From contig NZ_AUDQ01000007.1 of NCBI RefSeq assembly GCF_000425545.1, positions 62,001 through 126,000 on the forward strand: DNA of 64,000 nucleotides. The letters run 5' to 3'. Below, one piece after another: positions 17,353 to 26,171 of the stretch. Below the pieces are notes generated by a model. The model saw only the letters and a program-made list of their open reading frames with translations. It had not been told where the DNA came from and made no database searches. A program made the translations under genes and the position numbers. The stretch comes from Sporosarcina ureae DSM 2281 (GTDB taxonomy: Bacteria; Bacillota; Bacilli; Bacillales_A; Planococcaceae). Numbering within the stretch: the stretch's first letter is position 1; each line of letters opens with the position of its first letter.

Positions 17353-18426
17353 TCATTTTTGGAACGACAAAATCAATTCTGCCATCTTTTCAGGTGTCTT
17401 CGGTTCTGTCGTCTTTTCAATATTCGACAGCAATCGAGCTTTTTCCTTCATGAGTCTATCAAATTGTTCTGTAACAGACTGCACTTCGAATTGTTCTTCT
17501 TCTATTTGTAATGCCAGCCCTTTGGAAGCAAAGTATTTCGCATTCAATATTTGATCGCCCCGACTCTTTGACGCTGCAAGCGGAACAAGCAACATCGGCT
17601 TATGGATCGCAAGCAATTCGAAAATCGCATTCGACCCCGCACGCGAAATCGCATAATCAGCAGCTGCGAGCAGGTCGGGCAATTCATCAGTGACATATTC
17701 ATACTGCACGTACCCCGCCACTGAAAGACCTTCCACCACATTCCCTTTACCACATAAATGAATGATCTGATACTTCTTAAGTAAGTCGGGCAGTTCATTA
17801 CGCACCGCTTCATTCAACACGGCAGAGCCTTGACTACCTCCCATAATAATAAATACCGGCTTTTCGGAATTCAAACCCGTTCTGCGCAATCCTTCTTCTC
17901 GATCACCCATAAACAGCTCTGGTCGAATAATTGGACCCGTACACATAGATTTCGCTGTCGGCACGTACTGCAACGTCTGTTCGAAGACCGTGAAAATTTG
18001 CGAAGAGAACGGCAATGCCAATTTATTCGCAAGACCAGGCGTGACGTCCGACTCGTGCACAACGACTGGCACGTTCGCAAGCTTAGCCGCCATCACAACA
18101 GGTACGGAAACGAATCCGCCTTTGGAAAAAATTATTTCCGGCTTTACTTTACGAAGAATAGCGAGCGCCTGTAATGTCCCAGCACCGACACGAAATGGAT
18201 CCGTAAAATTCTTCATTGAGAAATAACGCCGTAACTTTCCACTTTGAATCGCATGATACACCACTTCCGGGTGACCTTCCGCGATCAGTTCCTTTTCGAT
18301 TCCTTCATGGGAACCAATATAATGCACGCTATATCCTTTATCCAAAAATACAGGAATTAACGCTTGATTGACGGATACGTGTCCTGCTGTACCGCCACCT
18401 GTTAATACGACTACCGGTTGCTTCAT
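17353..18426 (-). CDS. murG: MurG-type UDP-GlcNAc transferase (peptidoglycan lipid II synthesis)
   Basis: Membrane-associated GT28 glycosyltransferase expected to convert lipid I to lipid II. 357 residues from the ATG at 18426, nine bases after GGAAGG. Motifs: LTGGGTAGHVSVN (glycine-rich acceptor loop, residues 6-18), FSKGGFVSVPVV, HESDVTPGLANKLA, the donor-site GGSQGSAVLNEA and SRAGSNAIFELLA. It sits alone, far from any dcw cluster gene, opposite to a MATE pump. It could be the only MurG or a second copy; family members with AGHVSVN rather than AGHVTPN occur as stand-alone genes in Bacillales. Confidence 0.88.
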   Translation of the reverse strand: MKQPVVVLTGGGTAGHVSVNQALIPVFLDKGYSVHYIGSHEGIEKELIAEGHPEVVYHAIQSGKLRRYFSMKNFTDPFRVGAGTLQALAILRKVKPEIIFSKGGFVSVPVVMAAKLANVPVVVHESDVTPGLANKLALPFSSQIFTVFEQTLQYVPTAKSMCTGPIIRPELFMGDREEGLRRTGLNSEKPVFIIMGGSQGSAVLNEAVRNELPDLLKKYQIIHLCGKGNVVEGLSVAGYVQYEYVTDELPDLLAAADYAISRAGSNAIFELLAIHKPMLLVPLAASKSRGDQILNAKYFASKGLALQIEEEQFEVQSVTEQFDRLMKEKARLLSNIEKTTEPKTPEKMAELILSFQK

Positions 18427-18511
18427 TCTTTCCATCCTTCCCTATACGTTGCCTACTATATTTCATGCTACAATAGTCAAAACGAAAACATTAGTAGAGG
18501 AAATCAAAACT

Positions 18512-19867
18512 ATGACTACTGCAACGAAACCTTTGCAACAAAAAACATCCATTTTCATTAAAATTATGATTCCCATTGTCATTACGCAAGTCGCGCTTTA
18601 TCTGATGTCGTTCTTCGATATTCTCATGACCGGACGCTATGACACGTTCCACTTAGCAGGCGTGACCATCGGCAGTTCCTTCTGGATACCGGTCTACACC
18701 GGTCTTTCCGGAATTCTGATGGGCCTGACTCCTATTATCGCACAGCAAATCGGTGCGAAGAATAAAAACGATGTCCGTCCTACTGTCCAGCAAGCATTAT
18801 ACGTATCTCTCGCACTTTCAGCAATCATTTTCGTGCTGATCCACTTTGTCGTGTTACCGGCCATTACCAGAATGCCACTCGATGCGCCAGTTATAGAAGT
18901 AGCTTCCGCCTACTTGACTGGCATGAGTATTGGATTAGTTCCACTCATGGCCTATACCGTACTGCGTTCATTCTTTGACGCACTCGGTGCAACCCGTGTC
19001 TCGATGTTTATCATTCTGTTGTCCGCGCCAATCAATATTGCATTGAACTATCTATTAATTTTCGGTAACTTCGGGTTTCCAGAACTAGGGGGTGCCGGTG
19101 CAGGGTATGCATCTGGATTCACGTACTGGCTCGTATTCTTCATAGCGGTACTGATTGCTTGGTCGTCCCGCCACTTTAAGGAGTATACGCTGTTTAGTGG
19201 TTGGCAAAGAATCTCCTTCCGCAAATGGAAAGAAATTTTACTCATCGGCGTGCCGATCGGTCTATCTATTTTCGTTGAGACGAGTATCTTCTCCGTCGTG
19301 ACGTTATTGATGAGTAGCTATACCGCACAAGTCATCTCGGCTCACCAGATCGCGCTCAATTTTACGTCTCTTCTCTATATGGTGCCGTTAAGTGTGTCGA
19401 TGGGGACGACGATACTAGTCGGACAGTCCATTGGTGCCAATAAAACGAAAGACGCGCGGGAATATACGTATCTCGGCATAGCGTTCGCAGTTATTTTCAG
19501 TTTCTTATCCATATTCATTTTACTGACGTTCCGTGAGTCGATTGCTTCTATGTATACGACGGACACAGCGATTATTACACTGGCCGTACATTTCTTCATC
19601 TATGCTGCACTATTCCAGCTATCGGACGCGGTGCAAGCGCCGATCCAAGGTGCGTTGCGCGGCTATAAGGACGTGACAATGACGTTCTTAGTCGGCGTCG
19701 TGTCATTCTGGCTCATTGGGTTGCCAACGGGATTCGTTCTTGCCCGCTATACAGAGCTAGGCGCATACGGTTACTGGGTTGGTCTCATCGTTGGTCTATC
19801 GGTGGGTGCGGTGATTCTTTCGTTTAGGTTACGGTATATACAGAATAAGTACCGTGAAGTTGAATAA
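18512..19867 (+). CDS. MATE family efflux transporter
   Basis: Multidrug and toxic compound extrusion antiporter of 451 residues with about twelve membrane helices. I chose the ATG at 18512, preceded by AGAGGAAA; the longer frame to 18368 overlaps murG on the other strand. Helix 1-2 contains ITQVALYLMSFFDILMTGRYD, typical of NorM/YeeO-type MATE proteins, and QQIGAKNK follows. The second half begins near residue 230 with PIGLSIFVETSIFSVV. Ion coupling and substrate are unknown. Followed by a strong terminator. Confidence 0.92.
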   Translation: MTTATKPLQQKTSIFIKIMIPIVITQVALYLMSFFDILMTGRYDTFHLAGVTIGSSFWIPVYTGLSGILMGLTPIIAQQIGAKNKNDVRPTVQQALYVSLALSAIIFVLIHFVVLPAITRMPLDAPVIEVASAYLTGMSIGLVPLMAYTVLRSFFDALGATRVSMFIILLSAPINIALNYLLIFGNFGFPELGGAGAGYASGFTYWLVFFIAVLIAWSSRHFKEYTLFSGWQRISFRKWKEILLIGVPIGLSIFVETSIFSVVTLLMSSYTAQVISAHQIALNFTSLLYMVPLSVSMGTTILVGQSIGANKTKDAREYTYLGIAFAVIFSFLSIFILLTFRESIASMYTTDTAIITLAVHFFIYAALFQLSDAVQAPIQGALRGYKDVTMTFLVGVVSFWLIGLPTGFVLARYTELGAYGYWVGLIVGLSVGAVILSFRLRYIQNKYREVE

Positions 19868-19878
19868 TAGATATGTAT

Positions 19879-19914
19879 GGGTCGATGGAGATTTTATTCC
19901 ATCGACCTTTTTTG
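19879..19914 (+). terminator. Intrinsic terminator of the MATE gene
   Basis: GGTCGATGGA and TCCATCGACC form a perfect 10-bp stem, followed by seven T. Confidence 0.95.
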
Positions 19915-19937
19915 TAGTTGTGAGTTTCAATAGTGAA

Positions 19938-20112
19938 TAACTGGTGAGAGTGGCGCGGGTTTCGCTCATAAATTCGTCTTAAGCGCTCATAGTTCATGCG
20001 TATCCGCTCTATCGTCACCGCCAACCGCTCAATCAGCGTCTGCAACCGCTCATTACTTTACGTTAAGCGCTCTATAACAGCTCGTATCCGCTCATTACCC
20101 CAGCGTCTCTAT
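19938..20112. repeat. 21-bp-period intergenic array, copy 3
   Basis: CGCTC cores start at 19963, 19984, 20005, 20026, 20047, 20068 and 20089: six consecutive intervals of exactly 21 bp. On the minus strand it ends with ATGAGCGAAACCCGC and CTCACCAGTTA, as in copy 2. Part of the minus strand reads IERLAVT-IERIRMN-YERLRRI in heptads, but a stop and a frame change interrupt it. It fills the space between the convergent terminators at 19879-19914 and 20193-20228; nothing else is seen in the 19868-20234 gap. Confidence 0.88.
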
Positions 20113-20192
20113 CAGTCATGACCCATCACTCAAACGTACACAACGAACGATGCCAGTCTATCACGCGAATGAAGTCTCAAACTCTCCCAATT

Positions 20193-20228
20193 AAAAAAAG
20201 GTCAATGGATATAAATCCATTGACCTTC
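20193..20228 (-). terminator. Intrinsic terminator of the CAP protein gene
   Basis: Minus-strand AAGGTCAATGGAT / ATCCATTGACCTT perfect stem with a four-base loop and a run of T. Confidence 0.95.
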
Positions 20229-20234
20229 ACCTTC

Positions 20235-20888
20235 TTACTTCTGTATAAACTGCTGCGTCCAATAATGTCCATTCGCATCATACCCGATACCGATATGCGT
20301 AAACCCAGGTGTCAGGATATTTTGTCGGTGTCCAGCTGAATTCATCCAAGCTGTCACGACATCCTGTGCACTGCGTTGACCCATCGCAATGTTCTCGGCT
20401 GCCGAACGGTATGTAACGCCATTCTGCTTCATTTGATCAAACGGTGAACCGTATGTCGGGCTTGTATGAGAGAAATAGTTGTTCGCTGCCATATCCGCTG
20501 ACTTCTGCTTTGCGGACTTCTGTAAAGCTGCATCGATCTGTAACGGCTTGAGGCCTGCTTTTGTACGTTCCGCATTCGTCAAATCGAGTACGGCTTGCTC
20601 TGTAGCAGACACATTCGCTGTCTGCTGTGCTGGCTTGTCTGTTTGTGGTTTCTCCACTGGTTTGGTTGGTTGAGTAGGTTGTTGTGCAGGCGGTGTCGGT
20701 TTCGCTACCGGCTTACTAGGTTGCTGTGGCTTCTGATAGTTGCCCCAGTAACATGAATAGTCCTGCTTGTTCGATACACTCCACGTATACGTGTGAGTTT
20801 GCACCTGATTTGTCGTGCTTGCCTCTGCTGCATGAGTAGGCAATAAAATAGCTGAGCTTAATAAGATGAGTGATAACGGTTTTTTCAT
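20235..20888 (-). CDS. Secreted CAP (SCP/PR1) domain protein, YkwD-like
   Basis: 217-residue secreted protein. Signal peptide at residues 1 to about 23 (MKKPLSLILLSSAILLPTHAAEAS). Then a short Trp/Tyr region that includes one cysteine, a Pro/Gln/Lys/Thr-rich linker (about 52-92) and a CAP domain (about 95-217). CAP landmarks: LTNAERTKAGLKPLQ, SADMAANNYFSHTSPTYGSPFDQM with conserved His and Ser, AENIAMGQRSAQDVV, and GHRQNILTPGFTHIGIGY. Bacterial CAP proteins of this type (YkwD, the spore-coat SafA neighbours) have poorly known roles. Monocistronic. Confidence 0.9.
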   Translation of the reverse strand: MKKPLSLILLSSAILLPTHAAEASTTNQVQTHTYTWSVSNKQDYSCYWGNYQKPQQPSKPVAKPTPPAQQPTQPTKPVEKPQTDKPAQQTANVSATEQAVLDLTNAERTKAGLKPLQIDAALQKSAKQKSADMAANNYFSHTSPTYGSPFDQMKQNGVTYRSAAENIAMGQRSAQDVVTAWMNSAGHRQNILTPGFTHIGIGYDANGHYWTQQFIQK

Positions 20889-21066
20889 CTTGGTCCCTCC
20901 TTTTCTACGAGACTTAGCATAACGTCAAAGAAAAGGAGAGATATTGGTCATTCTAACCAATTTGTCCAACAAACTCTACAAAGCTATGAAATGAGAGTTT
21001 AAGAACGATATAATTAGCAACTTTGTCCAGTGGAGAAGACCTTTACCAACAAAAAGCTATTGACAA

Positions 21067-21966
21067 CTAGTTTTTTGGCGAATACTCGATGTCGGTCAGC
21101 TGCTCCCCGATGATCACCAATTTAGACGGAATTTGCATATATTCCGGTATCCAGTTGACCATGCCATATGCATATTGGAATAAATGCGAGTACCGAGAAC
21201 CTTCTAGTTGAATATAGCCTTTCATCCGATAGACGCTGTCCGGTAATGTGCGCACCCAGTCTTCAAAATGTTCTTGGTTGATCGGTGCGTCAAACGACAA
21301 CACTTTTGAAACGAGAGGCAAACCACTACCTGTTGTGACCGACTGTTTTGGTGCCGCCACATTGACCATCTTCTCGACATAGCTGAAATCGACTTTCGCG
21401 TTCATTGTCTGGACGAGCGGTGCGTAACTATTAAATTGTGTCACTTGCATCGTCACGAAAGCTAATTGATTGTCTGTCAGCAAATCCGTTTTATTGAGCA
21501 CCATAAAGTGTGCGTGACGGACTTGTTCAAGGAATAATGCTTGTATACGTGGTGAGAGCTTGTCACGGTCGATCCAGCGCTTGGCATCCACTACGGTAAC
21601 AATTCCCTTAACGTCCAGTTTCTCTGCGAATAACGGCGAGTATACGGCGTCTAACGCTTCTACGGGGTGAGCTGCACCAGTCGTTTCAATGAACAGTACG
21701 TCAATCTCGGGGTAATCTGCTAATAAGCCTTGTAATTGTGCTTCCGTAGATTCCGCACCCGTACAGCATATACAGCCGTTTAGTAACTCTTTTAACGGAA
21801 CTTCTCCTGCATCCTCGACGATTTGGCTGTCGATGTTCAGTTCTCCGAATTCATTCATCAATACAGCTGGTTGTCTACCGGATTCTTTTACTTGGTCGAC
21901 TAGATTTACGAGTAACGACGTCTTGCCGCTTCCGAGAAAGCCGCTGAGTAAATATACATCAATCAT
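21067..21966 (-). CDS. COG0523 (CobW/YciC-like) metallochaperone GTPase
   Basis: Predicted metal-chaperone GTPase of 299 residues. The ATG at 21966 was chosen because AAAAGGAT lies at the right distance upstream. Motifs in order: LLSGFLGSGKTSLLV (Walker A), VLMNEFGELNIDSQI (switch), the metal-binding NGCICC motif of the family, FIETTGAAHP (Walker B region) and NKTD for guanine recognition. The C-terminal CobW_C domain lacks the His-rich tract often seen in zinc-responsive members. Metal specificity cannot be read. It follows ctpA by 64 bases with only a weak hairpin between, so read-through is likely. Confidence 0.9.
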   Translation of the reverse strand: MIDVYLLSGFLGSGKTSLLVNLVDQVKESGRQPAVLMNEFGELNIDSQIVEDAGEVPLKELLNGCICCTGAESTEAQLQGLLADYPEIDVLFIETTGAAHPVEALDAVYSPLFAEKLDVKGIVTVVDAKRWIDRDKLSPRIQALFLEQVRHAHFMVLNKTDLLTDNQLAFVTMQVTQFNSYAPLVQTMNAKVDFSYVEKMVNVAAPKQSVTTGSGLPLVSKVLSFDAPINQEHFEDWVRTLPDSVYRMKGYIQLEGSRYSHLFQYAYGMVNWIPEYMQIPSKLVIIGEQLTDIEYSPKN

Positions 21967-22030
21967 GTGTGGATCATCCTTTTCCATAGAGAACACGCGC
22001 CCAACGATTGCTGGACGCGTGTTTCTTTGA

Positions 22031-23527
22031 TTATGAGTTAATTTCTTTTAACACGACTTCTTTCGCTTTCAGCAATTGCGGGTCATCTTCTTTCATCTTG
22101 TCCCGTAATTTCTGCATTAAGCCGACTGTTGTATCGCCAGTCAAGATGCCTGTTTGCTCTTGTGATAGATCTTTTTGCAACGTTTTAACGGCTTGTGCTG
22201 TACCCGCGTCGTAGAGACCATCTACTTCTCCTGGATCATACCCTACCGCTTCTAACATCTCTTCTGCAGCTTGTACAGACGGAGAGACGACACCTTCGTC
22301 CATCTCTTCAGATGAATCAAGGAACGGCAGTGATGCGTATGGAGGGTATGGTACTTTCACATCAGGTTCGATCCCTTTTTTATGGATCCAGTTGCCGTCT
22401 GGAGTTAACCATTTCGCTGTCGTCAATTTCAAGTTGGAGCCGTCTGGTAATTGAGTCGGTGTTTGAACCGTTCCTTTACCGAACGTCTTGACGCCGACAA
22501 TCGGAATACCCGCAGACTCTTTTAACGCACCCGCTAAGATCTCAGACGCAGACGCACTGCCTTCATCTACGATCAACGCGACGGGAACCGTTACTTTCTG
22601 TCCGTTAGACGAAGGATACGCTTCTGGTGTCTTGCCTTTTTCTTCTGTTTGGAACAGAATCTTGCCGTCTGGGACGAACAAATCGGAAATATCGATTGCC
22701 CCGCTTAAGATGCCACCTGGATTTTGACGCACGTCAATGAGTACGCCTTCCATGCCTTTATCGGTCATTTCATTCAGCGCTTCGAGTAATTCCTCGTACG
22801 TATGTTCAGAGAACGATGTGATATTGATATGTGCGATATTATCGTCGAGCATTTCTGCGTAAACCGTATTGATCGGAATGACGTCTCGAACAATCTTTAC
22901 GTCAAAAGGATCAGATTTTTCGCCGCGTCGTACAGATAATGTCACCGTTGACCCTTTTTCTCCGCGGATGAGCAATACCGCTTCCGATGAAGACAAACCT
23001 TGTATACTTTCACCGTCTACCGATAGTACGGTATCGTTCGGTAGTAAACCCGCTTTTTCAGCAGGTGAGTTTTTGATCGGTGACACGATACTAATATAGC
23101 CGTTTGACTCTTGAATTTCTGCACCGATTCCTTCAAAACTTGAAGATATACTTTCATTTAATTGCTTGGCTTCTTTTTCATTTAAATAATCTGAGTATGG
23201 ATCGCCTAATGAATCGACCATTCCATTGATCGCGCCGTCGATGACGACATGATCGTCCACTTCGTCAAAATAGCTTTCTTTTAGTTGATCGTATGCTTCA
23301 TACAGTTTCTTGAACTCTTTTCGTTCCGTACCTACTTGATTCGGTTTGACGACTTCTACTACTTTATCGTCTCCGACTGTCAGTGCAACGAAGGTAACGG
23401 TGGCTGTCGCCAGCACAAGGAAAAAAATGAGCATGATCAGAGAAAACGGTTTAATCCGAATAAAGCGAGTAGGTTTTGGCCCTTCCGGTTGTGGTTTCCC
23501 GTTCTCATGCGAATCGTTTTCGTTCAT
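22031..23527 (-). CDS. ctpA: Carboxy-terminal processing protease CtpA (S41)
   Basis: Membrane-anchored serine protease of 498 residues. Order: cytoplasmic Pro-rich tail, one transmembrane helix (about 27-50), a helical region, a PDZ domain (about 115-195, with GIGAEIQESNGYISIVSP), the S41 catalytic core (INITSFSEHTYEELLEAL, DVRQNPGGIL, and VDEGSASASEILAGAL with the nucleophilic Ser and the Lys of VGVKTFGKG), and a C-terminal peptidoglycan-binding domain (about 425-480). CtpA/CtpB enzymes process secreted and sporulation signalling proteins. The peptidoglycan-binding tail fits CtpA-type members. Confidence 0.95.
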   Translation of the reverse strand: MNENDSHENGKPQPEGPKPTRFIRIKPFSLIMLIFFLVLATATVTFVALTVGDDKVVEVVKPNQVGTERKEFKKLYEAYDQLKESYFDEVDDHVVIDGAINGMVDSLGDPYSDYLNEKEAKQLNESISSSFEGIGAEIQESNGYISIVSPIKNSPAEKAGLLPNDTVLSVDGESIQGLSSSEAVLLIRGEKGSTVTLSVRRGEKSDPFDVKIVRDVIPINTVYAEMLDDNIAHINITSFSEHTYEELLEALNEMTDKGMEGVLIDVRQNPGGILSGAIDISDLFVPDGKILFQTEEKGKTPEAYPSSNGQKVTVPVALIVDEGSASASEILAGALKESAGIPIVGVKTFGKGTVQTPTQLPDGSNLKLTTAKWLTPDGNWIHKKGIEPDVKVPYPPYASLPFLDSSEEMDEGVVSPSVQAAEEMLEAVGYDPGEVDGLYDAGTAQAVKTLQKDLSQEQTGILTGDTTVGLMQKLRDKMKEDDPQLLKAKEVVLKEINS

Positions 23528-23553
23528 TGTCTTCCCTACTTTCCATATCCCTG

Positions 23554-23580
23554 CAAAAGACCGCTGCCAAGAGCGGTCTA
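23554..23580 (-). terminator. Probable terminator of deoD
   Basis: Minus-strand AGACCGCT / AGCGGTCT with a six-base loop, followed by TTTTG. The short T run makes it weaker than others here. Confidence 0.65.
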
Positions 23581-23602
23581 TTACCAGTTTCTATCTATTC
23601 AA

Positions 23603-24307
23603 TTAGTCTGCAATTGCTGCGTCTAACGCGACTTCGATCATTTCGTTGAATGTCGTTTGACGCTCTTCAGGAGTAGTAATTTCTCCTGTAAGGATGTGGT
23701 CACTTACTGTTAGGACAGCGAGTGCTTGACGGCCAAAGCGAGCTGCTAGTGTATAAAGTGCTGCCGCTTCCATTTCCACTGCCAATACGCCGTGACGCGC
23801 TAGTTTCTCGTGTTGTGCGTCTTCATTATAGAAGAAGTCTTCTGTATAGACGTTACCTACTTGTAAATGCAAGCCTTTTTCTTTCCCTGCATGATACGCT
23901 TTCGTCAATAAATCAAAGTTCGCAATCGGCGCAAAGCGAATCGGTCCGAATGTTACGTCGTTTAATGAAGAGTTGGTTGTCGCACCTTGTGCTAGGATGA
24001 CGTCACGTACTTTTACGTCTTTTTGAATCGCGCCACATGTTCCAACGCGGATCAATTTCTGAACGCCAAACTCCTGCATTAACTCGGTTACGTAGATAGA
24101 AATAGACGGAACGCCCATTCCAGTACCTTGTACGGAAATACGCTTGCCTTTGTATGTTCCCGTATAACCAAACATGTTCCGTACCTCGTTATACTGTACA
24201 ACGTCCTCTAAAAATGTTTCTGCGATATACTTCGCACGCAATGGATCTCCTGGAAGTAGAACCGTTTCTGCGATATCACCTGGTTTTGCATCAATATGTA
24301 TACTCAT
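23603..24307 (-). CDS. deoD: Purine nucleoside phosphorylase DeoD
   Basis: Phosphorolytic cleavage of purine (deoxy)nucleosides in nucleoside salvage; cytoplasmic, normally hexameric. 234 residues, full length. Landmarks: [18 protein letters not shown] near the N terminus (phosphate and ribose contacts), [22 protein letters not shown], the ribose-binding [13 protein letters not shown] and the catalytic Asp in VLTVSDHIL. The gene order deoD-ctpA is also adjacent-to-close in B. subtilis as I recall. Confidence 0.97.
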   Translation of the reverse strand: MSIHIDAKPGDIAETVLLPGDPLRAKYIAETFLEDVVQYNEVRNMFGYTGTYKGKRISVQGTGMGVPSISIYVTELMQEFGVQKLIRVGTCGAIQKDVKVRDVILAQGATTNSSLNDVTFGPIRFAPIANFDLLTKAYHAGKEKGLHLQVGNVYTEDFFYNEDAQHEKLARHGVLAVEMEAAALYTLAARFGRQALAVLTVSDHILTGEITTPEERQTTFNEMIEVALDAAIAD

Positions 24308-24384
24308 CTTTTTTCAGCCTCATTTCACTAATTTGTTATTATCATACAGTGAATAATGGCGAGATGCAATGAAACCCTCGCCAT

Positions 24385-24609
24385 TTACCTACTGCAAAGC
24401 TCTTGATAGATTGCGTATAATTCGTCAAACGTAGTAGAACGTAAATGATCATCCGCCATGTCCTCGACGTAACGCGACAATGAATCGAAATCCTCTTCAT
24501 CCTTCGGGAAACCGGCATCAAGAAACATCCTATCTGCAAACAACGCCTTTTCATCATCTTTTCCACCGCCACGATAACGTAGCGCGAAATGGTAAAAGGA
24601 TCGATCCAT
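24385..24609 (-). CDS. yozE: YozE family protein (UPF0346)
   Basis: 74-residue soluble protein of the YozE SAM-like fold family, function unknown. I chose the ATG at 24609, preceded by GGAAGGTGA; an upstream GTG overlaps that site. Landmarks: SFYHFALRYRGG, ADRMFLDAGFPKDEEDF, DSLSRYVEDMAD and a closing TFDELYAIYQELC. It is the last gene of a minus-strand cluster, 15 bases after msrB, so probably co-transcribed with msrAB. Confidence 0.88.
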   Translation of the reverse strand: MDRSFYHFALRYRGGGKDDEKALFADRMFLDAGFPKDEEDFDSLSRYVEDMADDHLRSTTFDELYAIYQELCSR

Positions 24610-24624
24610 CGTCGTCACCTTCCT

Positions 24625-25050
24625 TCACTCAAATAACCCTTTGTATTCTTCATAACCTTCTTTTTCTAGGTCACTCACCGGAACGAAGCGCAATGCCGCG
24701 GAGTTGATGCAATAACGCAATCCGCCTTGATCTGTTGGTCCGTCGGGAAAGACATGTCCTAGGTGAGAATCCGCTGTCTTACTGCGTACTTCCGTGCGGC
24801 GCATGCCGTGAGTGGTATCGAAGTGCTCGGTTACTTCCACTGCTTCAATTGGCTTCGTGAAGCTTGGCCATCCGCACCCCGCGTCGTATTTATCATTCGA
24901 GCTAAATAACGGTTTGCCCGACACAATGTCTACATAGATTCCGTCTTCGAAATGCGCATCATATTCATTACGAAATGGTGGTTCCGTTCCGCTTTCTTGC
25001 GTCACATGATACTGCATCTCGTTCAATTCAGTACGTAAGTCTTTTTTCAT
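24625..25050 (-). CDS. msrB: Peptide-methionine (R)-S-oxide reductase MsrB
   Basis: Repairs the R stereoisomer of methionine sulfoxide. 141 residues from the ATG at 25050, preceded by GGGGGAATC; this start overlaps the msrA stop as ATGA. Motifs: [35 protein letters not shown] and the catalytic [11 protein letters not shown]. The two CxxC zinc pairs found in many MsrB proteins are absent, as in the B. subtilis-type enzyme. It forms the repair pair with MsrA. Confidence 0.96.
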   Translation of the reverse strand: MKKDLRTELNEMQYHVTQESGTEPPFRNEYDAHFEDGIYVDIVSGKPLFSSNDKYDAGCGWPSFTKPIEAVEVTEHFDTTHGMRRTEVRSKTADSHLGHVFPDGPTDQGGLRYCINSAALRFVPVSDLEKEGYEEYKGLFE

Positions 25051-25577
25051 GAATGATTCCCCCAATTTTTTTCGATAAATCCTGCGCGTCCTGATCCAAC
25101 AGTGTAACGTGCGTAGTGGTCTGGGTTCTTTTCATAATACTGCTGGTGATATTCTTCCGCTGGATAGAATGCTTTTGCCGGGAAAATATCTGTTACAATC
25201 GGCGCGTCAAACTTGCCGCTATCTTGTAAAGCTTGCTTCGATCGCTCTGCTGCTTGCTGTTGCTCGTCCGAGTGAGTGTAGATCGCGGACTTATACGATT
25301 CGCCACGGTCATGGAACTGGCCGCCTGCATCAGTAGGATCAATCACTTGCCAGAAAATACTCAATAATTCGTCGTAACTGATGACGCTATCGTCGAATTC
25401 GATCTCTACGGCTTCCCGATGACCCGTTGTATTGGTACAAACTTCTTTATACGTTGGATTGACGGTATGTCCGCCAGTATAGCCACTCGTGACGGAATGT
25501 ACACCATCGTATTGGTCAAACGGCTTGACCATACACCAGAAGCATCCGCCTGCGAAAGTTGCGAGTTGTGTTGACAT
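25047..25577 (-). CDS. msrA: Peptide-methionine (S)-S-oxide reductase MsrA
   Basis: Repairs the S stereoisomer of methionine sulfoxide. 176 residues, full length for the short MsrA type. The nucleophilic cysteine lies in [11 protein letters not shown] near residue 11, followed by [16 protein letters not shown] and the substrate pocket [16 protein letters not shown]. It overlaps msrB by four bases and follows ypmS by 13, indicating an operon ypmR-ypmS-msrA-msrB-yozE. Confidence 0.96.
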   Translation of the reverse strand: MSTQLATFAGGCFWCMVKPFDQYDGVHSVTSGYTGGHTVNPTYKEVCTNTTGHREAVEIEFDDSVISYDELLSIFWQVIDPTDAGGQFHDRGESYKSAIYTHSDEQQQAAERSKQALQDSGKFDAPIVTDIFPAKAFYPAEEYHQQYYEKNPDHYARYTVGSGRAGFIEKNWGNHS

Positions 25578-25590
25578 AGGTAGTGCCCCC

Positions 25591-26163
25591 TTAGTTATTC
25601 GGTATCAATACTTCCAATATAATCTCATCTTTTGCTAAATTCACTTCTTTTGCCTTTACTTGAACGTCACCCGAGATTGGCAAATCTTTTAAATCGATGA
25701 AAATTTCCTCTTCTTTTGGTCGGACGACCATCCACTTTGGAAGCTCTACAGAACTCTTCAGTAATTTCAATACCGTAGAAGGTGGAATATTCAACTGCCC
25801 TAATTCCATGGACGATTGTTTGAGAATTAAGTTTCCGTCTTCTCGTACGACTGGGTCAAAATGCATCGCGAGCGGTAATGTATGCGAGAATACCGTAAGT
25901 TCGGATGTCAATAATACATCGTCATGCATTTCCAGTTCCACTGGTAACGTGCCTTTCACGGCCTTTCGGATATACGTATTCGCCATTCCTTGAAAATTCT
26001 CTTTGGTTGTATTCAATGCCAACGTGTAGCCTTCCTCTTTTACCGCTGTATCTTCCGGTAGAGGTGGAGAAGCAGTGGCGCCACTGATGAGAATTATTAA
26101 TCCTACAAGCGCCGCTGCCACTATTCCCGCCAGGCTGAAAAACGCTACTTTCCAAATATTCAT
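25591..26163 (-). CDS. ypmS: YpmS family membrane-anchored protein
   Basis: 190-residue protein with one N-terminal membrane helix (about 7-28) and an extracellular beta-rich domain. The start is uncertain: an ATG at 26163 gives MNIWKVAFF, which fits YpmS proteins, while a GTG at 26175 overlaps the ypmR stop (GTGA) and would add four residues. Landmarks: NFQGMANTYIRKAVKG, VELEMHDDVLLTSELTVFSH, LGQLNIPPSTVLKLLK, and a closing VNLAKDEIILEVLIP. Function unknown; the conserved pairing with the YpmR SGNH hydrolase suggests a shared envelope role. Confidence 0.86.
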   Translation of the reverse strand: MNIWKVAFFSLAGIVAAALVGLIILISGATASPPLPEDTAVKEEGYTLALNTTKENFQGMANTYIRKAVKGTLPVELEMHDDVLLTSELTVFSHTLPLAMHFDPVVREDGNLILKQSSMELGQLNIPPSTVLKLLKSSVELPKWMVVRPKEEEIFIDLKDLPISGDVQVKAKEVNLAKDEIILEVLIPNN

Positions 26164-26171
26164 ATTGTACT

